Assembly: GCA_021825465.1 (NCBI GenBank)
Contig: JAKAGX010000003.1
Coordinates: 1-30,359, forward strand
DNA length: 30,359 nucleotides
From: a bacterium
Lineage (GTDB): Bacteria > Patescibacteriota > Minisyncoccia > UBA6257 > GWB1-50-10
Reading direction: 5' to 3'
In this document: positions 21,807 to 28,275 of the stretch, piece after piece
Layout: every line of letters begins with the position of its first letter
Position numbering within the stretch: the stretch's first letter is position 1
Made by a program: the position numbers and the translations under genes
Notes under the pieces: generated by a model
The model's input: only the letters and a program-made list of their open reading frames with translations
Told to the model about the DNA's origin: nothing
The model's database searches: none

Positions 21807-22826
21807 ATGAAAGAGCATGTCCTCATAACCCTTGCCGACAAGAACTTCATTCCTCAAGCGAAGCAGCTCTTTTCGTCGGCATATTGGAACGGAGGGTGGC
21901 AGGGGGATTTCCTGCTCTTGGCGCATGAAGTCCCGGAGGAGGATCTCCGGTGGTTCCGGGAGAAAGGGATCATTGTTTTCCCCTGCAAGCCGCTTTCGGA
22001 GCGGGAGCTCATCGGCGTACGTCACCCTCCCGTCGTCCTCGACAAGTTCTACCTCTTTACACCCTTCTTCAAGCAGTGGAAACGCATCGTCTTCCTCGAT
22101 GCCGATATCATCGTCAAAGCATCGCTCGACCGCCTTGTTGAAACAAAGGGATTTTGCGCGCCGAATGCCACGTGCGTCGGCCTCACAAAGGAGTTCTTCC
22201 GGACGGATCGAAAGCTGCGCGCCGAACTCGAACGTACGTATCCCCTTCGGGGGAAGGCCTTCAATACGGGGGTGTTCGCCTTCGATGCCGCGGACATTGC
22301 CGGCGATACTTTCGAAAAAATGACGGCATTGTACGAAAAATTCGGATCGCTCAATTTTTACGGGGAAGAAGGAACGTTCAACCTTTTCTTTTATAAAAAG
22401 TGGACAATGCTCCCCGTTATGTACAATGCTTACCCAACCTACATGAGGGACACCTACAACCTCGGCCATGGCCGCCTCGAGAGCGCCATCATTCATTTCG
22501 TCGGAGAAACGAACGCGAAACCGTGGCTCGAAACTTCCCTTTGGCACGGAGAATGGGTAGAAAATTTGCGGAAAGCCGACGGCATCGATCTTCTGCACCC
22601 CCAGGGAACCGCGAAAATCTGGACGCAAAAAGAAGAACGGGATTATATCCGCGCCCTTCCCGCAAAACGCTTGCATCATCTCATACGGCGGAAAATCTCG
22701 ACACCCGCCGCCCGCGCGTCGCGCAAACTATGGGATCGCATCGAACATATGATCGGCCAAACCGGGCTTTTCATCAAAAAACTCTTTCCTCGTCTTTATG
22801 AACGAATCCGCATCAAGCACGACTAA
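21807..22826 (+). CDS. GT8 glycosyltransferase, paralogue 1 of 3
   Basis: 339 residues, soluble GT-A fold, retaining family 8 (glycogenin/LgtC-like). Visible features: HVLITLADKNF (4-14) for donor binding, LDKFYLFTPFF (78-88), metal-binding FLDADII with D98-x-D100, FNTGVFAFD (152-160), YGEEGTFNLFF, and IIHFVGETNAKPW, the late HF-G-KPW signature of GT8. The last third is basic and may touch membrane or a partner. A TATAAT box lies 17 bases upstream and no ribosome-binding site is obvious. It is the first of three tandem paralogues; its DNA at 21819-21929 is nearly identical in all three. It overlaps paralogue 2 by 29 bases. Confidence 0.87.
   Translation: MKEHVLITLADKNFIPQAKQLFSSAYWNGGWQGDFLLLAHEVPEEDLRWFREKGIIVFPCKPLSERELIGVRHPPVVLDKFYLFTPFFKQWKRIVFLDADIIVKASLDRLVETKGFCAPNATCVGLTKEFFRTDRKLRAELERTYPLRGKAFNTGVFAFDAADIAGDTFEKMTALYEKFGSLNFYGEEGTFNLFFYKKWTMLPVMYNAYPTYMRDTYNLGHGRLESAIIHFVGETNAKPWLETSLWHGEWVENLRKADGIDLLHPQGTAKIWTQKEERDYIRALPAKRLHHLIRRKISTPAARASRKLWDRIEHMIGQTGLFIKKLFPRLYERIRIKHD
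21819..21929 (+). repeat. 111-base conserved segment, copy 1
   Basis: Encodes VLITLADKNFIPQAKQLFSS and onward to LLLAHE in paralogue 1. It is identical base for base to copy 2, and one internal base plus the last base differ from copy 3. Identity to copy 3 extends downstream in patches to about 22120, but to copy 2 it stops abruptly. Confidence 0.9.
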
Positions 22827-23880
22827 CGTCCTCATAACCCTTGCCGACAAGAACTTCATTCCTCAAGCGAAGCAGCTCTTTTCGTCGGCATATTGGAACG
22901 GAGGGTGGCAGGGGGATTTCCTGCTCTTGGCGCATGAAGATGTCCCCGAGGGAGAACTCGCGTGGTTCAAGGAAAAAGGGATCTTGATCTACCGATGCAA
23001 GGCGCTCACGAACCTTCCCCGGTACGGAAGGGTGCCGGCTGCCGCTCTCGACAAGTTCTATCTCTTCACGCCTTTTTTCAGGCGATGGAGAAAGATCATC
23101 TTCCTCGACGCGGACATCATCGTCCGGGGATCCTTGGAATATCTCGAGCAATGCGAAGGTTTTTCGGCGGCTCCCGACGATTACAGCGGGAGGCTGTGGC
23201 ACGAATTCAAACGCCCCCACTTGCCCCTCTGGCAGAATTACAATCTCGGATCATCCGTTTTCAACTCGGGAGTCCTTGTCATCGACACCCGATCGGTCAT
23301 CCGCGAGGAGACATTCGGCGAACTGAAACAATTGAGCGAACATTATGCTCCGCAAATACGATACGGCGAGCAGGCGATCTTCAATCTCCATTGGTTCGGT
23401 ACATGGAACCGACTCCCCCGCGCCGAGAACTTCCTCGCAAATTTCGGACCGTTCCAACTCATGAAGCAGGACGACATTCGAGCGGCTGTCGTGCATTGTG
23501 CCTCCCAATATAAACCATGGGACCCGCGGAGCAGGTTCCGCGAAGAGTGGCTTACGAATCTCGAAAAAGCCGATGCCATCGACCTTCGATCCGTCCCTGA
23601 TCCGGCAATGACCGTCACCGAGGCGGAAATGCGAAAATTCGACGCCGTTCTGCGACAGCGTAAAATAACCCGCGTCTATCAAAGGGCCACGATCTTCTTT
23701 AAAATACGGGCATTCGTGAAATGGAAGATACTCTGGAAAATGGGCGTGACGCTGCATAAAACGGCGGATGCAACGAAACAAACAAGAGATCGGCTCGTAG
23801 ATCGGTCAAAGTACCGGATCGGCCGGTTCATCAAATTCTTCTCCCCCCGCCTGTACCGCAAGCTTGGCGGGAAAAACTAA
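22798..23880 (+). CDS. GT8 glycosyltransferase, paralogue 2 of 3
   Basis: 360 residues. Same layout as paralogue 1: NVLITLADKNF, LDKFYLFTPFFRRW, metal-binding FLDADIIV, FNSGVLVID, YGEQAIFNLHWF and a late AVVHCASQYKPW replacing the usual HF-G-KPW. It differs from paralogues 1 and 3 in the acceptor half and in a longer basic C-terminus (about residues 285-360), so it probably uses a different acceptor. The first 37 codons of the family core are identical at DNA level to paralogue 1, whereas codons just after that diverge even at synonymous positions. The start lies within the end of paralogue 1; paralogue 3 starts 4 bases after its stop. Confidence 0.86.
   Translation: MNESASSTTNVLITLADKNFIPQAKQLFSSAYWNGGWQGDFLLLAHEDVPEGELAWFKEKGILIYRCKALTNLPRYGRVPAAALDKFYLFTPFFRRWRKIIFLDADIIVRGSLEYLEQCEGFSAAPDDYSGRLWHEFKRPHLPLWQNYNLGSSVFNSGVLVIDTRSVIREETFGELKQLSEHYAPQIRYGEQAIFNLHWFGTWNRLPRAENFLANFGPFQLMKQDDIRAAVVHCASQYKPWDPRSRFREEWLTNLEKADAIDLRSVPDPAMTVTEAEMRKFDAVLRQRKITRVYQRATIFFKIRAFVKWKILWKMGVTLHKTADATKQTRDRLVDRSKYRIGRFIKFFSPRLYRKLGGKN
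22828..22938 (+). repeat. 111-base conserved segment, copy 2
   Basis: Identical to copy 1 over all 111 bases, 1009 bases downstream of it. The flanking DNA on both sides is unrelated or diverged (ACTAAC before, ATGTCCCC after), giving sharp borders. Confidence 0.9.
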
Positions 23881-23884
23881 GCCC

Positions 23885-24877
23885 ATGAAAGATGCCGTCC
23901 TCATAACCCTTGCCGACAAGAACTTCATTCCTCAAGCGAAGCAGCTCTTTTCGTCGGCATATTGGAACGGAGGATGGCAGGGGGATTTCCTGCTCTTGGC
24001 GCATGAGATTCCGGAGGAGGATCTCCGGTGGTTCCGGGAGAAAGGGATCATTGTTTTCCCCTGCAAGCCACTTTCGGAGAAAGAGCTTGCCGGCCTTTGG
24101 CATCCGTCGATCGTCCTCGACAAGTTCTACCTCTTTACACCCTTCTTCAAGCAGTGGAAACGCATTGTCTTCCTCGATGCCGATATCATCGTCCGGGCAT
24201 CGATCGGAAAGCTCACGGACGGCAAGGAACCTTTTTCTTCGCCGAACGCCCACGGCACTTCTCTCCAAAAAGAATTTATAAAGAAGACCAAAAAGAACCG
24301 CGAGCTCTTCGGGCGGCTGGAAAAGGAATACCCGCTCCAAGGGAAAGCATTCAACAGCGGCATTATGTCGTTTTCCGCGGACGTCATCCAAGAAGATTCT
24401 TTCAAGAAACTTATGGAACTCTACCAGCGCTTTGGGGAACTCAACAAATACGGAGAGGAAGCGACCATTAATCTCTTGTTCTATCGGAACTGGCATATGC
24501 TTTCGCCGCTCTACAATACGTATCCGTGGCGCACGCATCATCTGTACGACCTTTCCTACAACAAGATCCAAGCCGTCATCCTCCACTTCGTCCGCGAAAC
24601 AACGGCAAAGCCTTGGCTTGAAACCTCGCCGTTCCACGAGGAATGGCTCGCGAACTTCGAGCGAGCCGATTCGATCGACCCCCTAAAACCGCAAAACGCC
24701 GCAAAAACGTGGACGTCGGAAGAAGAGAAACGGTATCTCCGATCCCTCGCCGTGCGGAGATCCCTGACGTTCTACCGATGGGCGCTCTTTGCCGCCGACT
24801 GGGCGATCGGCAGGATCGGGCTTTTGATAAAAAAATTGTCGCCCGCGCTCTATGAAAAAGTCCGCATCAAAAATTAG
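23885..24877 (+). CDS. GT8 glycosyltransferase, paralogue 3 of 3
   Basis: 330 residues from the ATG at 23885 (MKDAVLITLADKNF), 4 bases after the stop of paralogue 2; a TTG further upstream is less likely. It has the GT8 motifs seen in paralogue 1, including FLDADIIV, FNSGIMSF, YGEEATINLLFY and a late VILHFVRETTAKPW. At DNA level it shares with paralogue 1 the first segment (to about codon 60), then a 50-base unlike stretch, then another nearly identical stretch of about 85 bases around LDKFYLFTPFF and the DxD motif, then divergence. Paralogue 2 lacks this second identity. Its 3' end overlaps the GT2-methyltransferase fusion gene by 26 bases. Confidence 0.87.
   Translation: MKDAVLITLADKNFIPQAKQLFSSAYWNGGWQGDFLLLAHEIPEEDLRWFREKGIIVFPCKPLSEKELAGLWHPSIVLDKFYLFTPFFKQWKRIVFLDADIIVRASIGKLTDGKEPFSSPNAHGTSLQKEFIKKTKKNRELFGRLEKEYPLQGKAFNSGIMSFSADVIQEDSFKKLMELYQRFGELNKYGEEATINLLFYRNWHMLSPLYNTYPWRTHHLYDLSYNKIQAVILHFVRETTAKPWLETSPFHEEWLANFERADSIDPLKPQNAAKTWTSEEEKRYLRSLAVRRSLTFYRWALFAADWAIGRIGLLIKKLSPALYEKVRIKN
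23897..24007 (+). repeat. 111-base conserved segment, copy 3
   Basis: Differs from copies 1 and 2 at one internal position (GGAGGATGG instead of GGAGGGTGG) and at the last base. It lies 1069 bases after copy 2, in the same reading frame relative to the encoded protein. Confidence 0.9.
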
Positions 24878-26309
24878 CGTGGTCGTTCCCGTGCGGAACG
24901 CGAGCGGCACGCTTGCCGATTGTTTGGCCGCCGTTCTCGACCAAACGGAAAAGCCGCATGAAGTGATCGTCGTCGAGAACGATTCCGACCGCGAAACGCG
25001 GAACGTCATCGACGATTTCAGAAAACGCTACCCCGATCTCCTGAAAGTGGTGCACGAAGGCATTCCCGGCCGGGCGAGCGCCCGGAATGCCGGCATTGCG
25101 AGAACACAAGGCGACATAATCGCCATGACCGACGCCGACTGCATCGCCCCCAAAAACTGGCTGGAACGCATCACGCACCCCATTCGAGAAGAGGGCGAGA
25201 ACGCCGTTATGGGATTCGAAGAACCGGAACTCGAGAATTACTGGACCCGCATGAGGCAAAAGGAGGATGCGGAGTTCGCATACTCCACGTTCGACGGCAA
25301 ATATGCAAACCACGTCGATACGAAGAACTTTGCGATCCGCGCCGACCTTATGAAGGGCACGATGTTCGACCCGGAACTCCTTGCTTACGAGGACTGGGAT
25401 CTCTTCCTTCGCCTTGCAAAGAAGGGGGCGAAGATCAGATTCCTCCCCGATGTCATTGTCCGGCACCGCCATAACGCTTCTTTCGGAGAACTCCTGAAAA
25501 CCCAGTATGCGCGGGCACGCGGCATGGAACGGGCTTTCGTAGCGCACTGGAACGATCCGTCATTCCGGGATCATTATAAAGAAGATGCAAGCGCGCGCTC
25601 CCACCGGTTCTGGAATTTCATTGCATTCATCCCGTGGTCCGTCTGGCAGCTCATTACCGATCCGAAAAAAGCGGCGTTCCGCATCGTTTCCGACGCGGCA
25701 TGGAAAGTCGGCCTCGTTGTGGAATCGATCTCGATCCGCTGTGCGCGGTTTCGCATCGCGATCGCAAGAAGGCTTCTCGGCATTCAAATGGAAACGCCCG
25801 AGATCCTGGCCGTCTTCCGGGCCATCCGTCCGCCGATGAACCTCCTCGTCTTCGGCGCCGGGAACGATTCTTTGTTCTGGCGGGAAGAAAACCGGAACGG
25901 GAGGACGGTTTTCCTCGAAGATGAAGAGGCGTGGCTCGATCGCATCCGAAAGCAATGCCCCGCGCTCGAACTATACCGCGTCGACTACGGGACTCGCGTC
26001 AGCGACTGGCGCACGCTCATCGATCACCCGGACGAACTCGAGCTCAAACTCCCCGCCGACATCCGTGAAACAGCGTGGGATGTGGTGCTTGTCGACGGCC
26101 CGGCTGGTTATGCACCCCAGAAGCCCGGGAGAATGAAAAGCATTTTCGAAGCGTCGCGCCTCGCAAAACCCGGCGGGTCGGTTTTCATCCACGATTCAGA
26201 ACGGGAAGTGGAAAAGGAATACGGAGAAAAATACCTCGGAAAAGGAAGCATCGTCGAAGAAGCAGTCGGCCGCGCCGTTATGCGGCGGTACCTTCGTACT
26301 CTTCGATAA
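24852..26309 (+). CDS. GT2 glycosyltransferase fused to a DUF579/glucuronoxylan 4-O-methyltransferase-like domain
   Basis: 485 residues. Residues about 7-230 are a GT2 GT-A domain: ISVVVPVRNASGTL, VVENDSD, GRASARNAGI, metal motif TDAD (93-96) and EDWDLFLR (180-187). After a helical, basic linker (about 250-320) the C-terminal part matches plant IRX15/GXM (DUF579) proteins in motif order: LLVFGAGNDSLFW (331-343), TVFLEDEEAW (352-361), YRVDYGTRVSDW (375-386), LPADIRETAWDVVLVDGP (400-417), GYAPQKPGRM (419-428), GSVFIHD (442-448) and VEKEYGEKYL (453-462). In plants this fold uses SAM to 4-O-methylate glucuronic acid on xylan. The protein may add and then methylate a sugar, perhaps a uronic acid. 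The plant-specific insertion is absent. It overlaps the GT8 gene (26 bases) and the convergent ABC ATPase gene (32 bases). Confidence 0.83.
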   Translation: MKKSASKISVVVPVRNASGTLADCLAAVLDQTEKPHEVIVVENDSDRETRNVIDDFRKRYPDLLKVVHEGIPGRASARNAGIARTQGDIIAMTDADCIAPKNWLERITHPIREEGENAVMGFEEPELENYWTRMRQKEDAEFAYSTFDGKYANHVDTKNFAIRADLMKGTMFDPELLAYEDWDLFLRLAKKGAKIRFLPDVIVRHRHNASFGELLKTQYARARGMERAFVAHWNDPSFRDHYKEDASARSHRFWNFIAFIPWSVWQLITDPKKAAFRIVSDAAWKVGLVVESISIRCARFRIAIARRLLGIQMETPEILAVFRAIRPPMNLLVFGAGNDSLFWREENRNGRTVFLEDEEAWLDRIRKQCPALELYRVDYGTRVSDWRTLIDHPDELELKLPADIRETAWDVVLVDGPAGYAPQKPGRMKSIFEASRLAKPGGSVFIHDSEREVEKEYGEKYLGKGSIVEEAVGRAVMRRYLRTLR

Positions 26310-27024
26310 CTTCTTCCGGCCTCCCTTCCGCCGCGATCTTTCCATCCCTCAACAGGATCACCCGCGAACAATATTTTTGAATGGGTTTCATGTCGTGGCT
26401 TACCATGATGACGGCTGCTCCGGACCTCATGAACTCTTCCATTTTTGCAAGAGCTTCCCGTTTGAACTCCGCGTCGCCGCCCGCTCCAAGGACTTCGTCG
26501 AGGAGGACGACATCGGGCTTCTTGTGATTCACGAAACTGATAATGGAGGAAAATCCGAGCCGCGCCACCATGCCCGACGAGAACTGGTAGATCTTCGTGT
26601 CCAAAAAATCCTTCAGGCCCGAAAACCGGACGATATCGTCAAAATAGCGATGCACTTCCCTTTTCCGAAGACCCATGATGGAACCGACAAGGTAGATGTT
26701 CTCGCGCATGGTAAGTTTGCTTTGAAGGCCGATATTGAATCCGCTCAAATACACCACCCGCCCCGGCGCATGAACGATGCCCTTATCCTGCCGGTAAATG
26801 CCGGCAATGATCCGAAGAAGCGTGCTTTTGCCGCATCCATTCGATCCGATAATACCGAACACCTCCCCAGGCTTGCAGGAAAAAGAGATATCGTTGAGAA
26901 CCCGGAGTTCCCACGTATTTCCCCTCCCCTCGATCGCCGAGATAACGTGGCTTAAAACGCCTTCGGTCGGCCGCGCCTGGATGTGGAAGGTTTTCGATAT
27001 GTTTTTGACTTCAAGTCCAGCCAT
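26278..27024 (-). CDS. ABC-2 polysaccharide exporter ATPase (Wzt/TagH-like)
   Basis: 248 residues from the ATG at 27024 (MAGLEVKNISK), 4 bases after the permease stop; an ATG 21 bases upstream lies inside the permease gene. Motifs: Walker A GSNGCGKST (60-68), a Q-loop region at GLQSKLT, family-typical signature FSSGM (148-152), Walker B VVLLDE (172-177), H-loop SHD at His210. An extended N-terminal loop with a polar insertion (about 17-40) before the nucleotide-binding core is typical of Wzt/TagH ATPases. There is no C-terminal carbohydrate-binding domain, so export is probably not coupled to recognition of a capped chain end. With the permease it would export the glycan made by the adjacent glycosyltransferases. 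Confidence 0.93.
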   Translation of the reverse strand: MAGLEVKNISKTFHIQARPTEGVLSHVISAIEGRGNTWELRVLNDISFSCKPGEVFGIIGSNGCGKSTLLRIIAGIYRQDKGIVHAPGRVVYLSGFNIGLQSKLTMRENIYLVGSIMGLRKREVHRYFDDIVRFSGLKDFLDTKIYQFSSGMVARLGFSSIISFVNHKKPDVVLLDEVLGAGGDAEFKREALAKMEEFMRSGAAVIMVSHDMKPIQKYCSRVILLRDGKIAAEGRPEEVIEEYEGTAA

Positions 27025-27028
27025 AGTT

Positions 27029-27784
27029 TTAAACTTTCTCCGCAAGCTCGCGCTTCTTCGCTTCGAAGATCTTTATGCCGACAAAGCATGCAAGAGCCCC
27101 CATACCGAGGATGACGCCGAACATCCAAAGCGGCGGAAACGTCCGGTCGATGAGGAGGGTGCGTGAAATGCTCACAAAATAGAAAACCGGATTGAAAAGG
27201 TTCACGGTGTGGAGCATCGTCCCCGGTTCGATGGTATAAAAGACCGGCGTCACGAAGAACAGGAGCTGGCTTGCGATCATCCAAATATTATCCAAGTCGG
27301 TCGTGTAAACGCCGACGGCGGCACAAAAGAACCCCGCCCCGAGAATGAAGGGGAAGAAAACAAGGAATGAAAGCGGATACAGGAGAATGCCGAGAACAGG
27401 AACGCCGAAGTAGATCATAAATGCCGCAACGAGCGCGATCTCGAAGATGTGAGAGAAGACCGACTCCAAGATCGTCGCAAGAACGAACGTTTCGAGGGAA
27501 ATATTGTTGATGGATCTGATAAACCCCGCGTTCATGTTGATCGCTTGGATGGACGTTGTAATGCTCTGCCGAAAAAAATTGAAACCGGTGATGCCGATCA
27601 AAAGGTAGATCGGGTACGACGGGGCCGACGTTCCGGGAAACGCCGCACCTTTCACAAAGAGGATGATAAAAAAAAGCGCGAGGGGGCCCAACAGGTACCA
27701 CATGATACCGAGATAGCTCCCCTCGTTGCGCAATTTAAAACTCGTCTTCGCAAGCGAAAAACTCAACCGAAGGATCTCCCGCAT
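27029..27784 (-). CDS. ABC-2 polysaccharide exporter permease (Wzm/TagG-like)
   Basis: 251 residues with about six membrane helices and an N-terminal amphipathic interface helix (MREILRLSFSLAKTSFKLRNEGSYLG split around residue 20), the usual ABC-2 permease layout. LGIMWYLLGPLALF and the FYTIEPGT loop (late, before VNLFNPVFYFV) are typical of Wzm/TagG proteins, which form the channel for lipid-linked polysaccharide. The ATG is 3 bases after the stop of the cupredoxin-fold gene and the ATPase gene follows after 4 bases, so the three form one operon with the cupredoxin first. Confidence 0.92.
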   Translation of the reverse strand: MREILRLSFSLAKTSFKLRNEGSYLGIMWYLLGPLALFFIILFVKGAAFPGTSAPSYPIYLLIGITGFNFFRQSITTSIQAINMNAGFIRSINNISLETFVLATILESVFSHIFEIALVAAFMIYFGVPVLGILLYPLSFLVFFPFILGAGFFCAAVGVYTTDLDNIWMIASQLLFFVTPVFYTIEPGTMLHTVNLFNPVFYFVSISRTLLIDRTFPPLWMFGVILGMGALACFVGIKIFEAKKRELAEKV

Positions 27785-27787
27785 GCC

Positions 27788-28249
27788 TTATTGAAGTGTC
27801 ATCGTCCCCTGCATCGTGCCGCTCTTCGGGCAGTACTGAATGCAATGGAATGTATAATCCCCCGCTGTCTTTCCGGTCGTATCGAATCCGAACGCTTGTG
27901 TTTCACCTTTCTTAACAACGACGTCGAAACCGATCTTCGGATCCGCAAAGCCGAGGTCGTACGTTGCATCAACCGCCGTAAAATTGATCATCAAAACTTT
28001 GCCAACCGGCGCCGTGAAAGTCGAAGGAATGAACTTCCCATTCTCGGCGCGAATATTGACAACCGAAAAGTGATCTTGCGGAACGGCAGCCGCCACAACG
28101 TCGGCGGTCGAGGTTGACGAGGCATTCGATGTGTAATTCGGATTTTGAGCTTTTTTGTTGCTGTTGAATATCCAAATGCCGATCAAAACGATCACGATAA
28201 CCCCCAAGGCAATCCATTTCACCACTGCATTACCCTTTTGTTTCTCCAT
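27788..28249 (-). CDS. Membrane-anchored cupredoxin-fold protein, CuA-like, heads exporter operon
   Basis: 153 residues. Signal anchor at about 11-28, short polar linker, then a cupredoxin-like domain (about 60-153): FIPSTFTAPVGKVLMINFTA is the typical first half, and DYTFHCIQYCPKSGTMQG holds the end. Cys136 and Cys140 keep the C-x3-C spacing of CuA, with His135 just before and Met146 and Met150 after, but the CuA His position reads Gly and the upstream ligand region reads ATYDLGF. It resembles the 11001-11558 protein, though that one lacks the Met residues as well. Copper binding or a redox-active dithiol are both possible. It is first in the operon with the glycan exporter, from a TATAAT 6 bases before the ATG (predicted leaderless). 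Confidence 0.8.
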   Translation of the reverse strand: MEKQKGNAVVKWIALGVIVIVLIGIWIFNSNKKAQNPNYTSNASSTSTADVVAAAVPQDHFSVVNIRAENGKFIPSTFTAPVGKVLMINFTAVDATYDLGFADPKIGFDVVVKKGETQAFGFDTTGKTAGDYTFHCIQYCPKSGTMQGTMTLQ

Positions 28250-28255
28250 ACTTTT

Positions 28256-28261
28256 ATTATA
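28256..28261 (-). promoter_or_regulatory. -10 box of the cupredoxin-exporter operon, leaderless arrangement
   Basis: TATAAT followed by AAAAGT and the ATG at 28249. Six bases between -10 and ATG place transcription start on the start codon. The box lies in the 26-base gap after the fibre-like gene. No -35 is recognisable. Confidence 0.55.
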
Positions 28262-28275
28262 ACATATCGACCTTG

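Noticed and set aside
21777..22679. A minus-strand open frame that extends the bimodular glycosyltransferase by about 300 residues
   Set aside because: It is the antisense of GT8 paralogue 1, has no family features, and includes the complement of the repeated 111-base segment. The natural start MGGLRGLYLIAS with a TATAAT upstream lies at 21776.
21807..24877. Diversity-generating retroelement as the cause of the GT8 patchwork
   Set aside because: No reverse transcriptase gene and no template/variable repeat pair with adenine-biased changes. The differences are long blocks, better explained by recombination.
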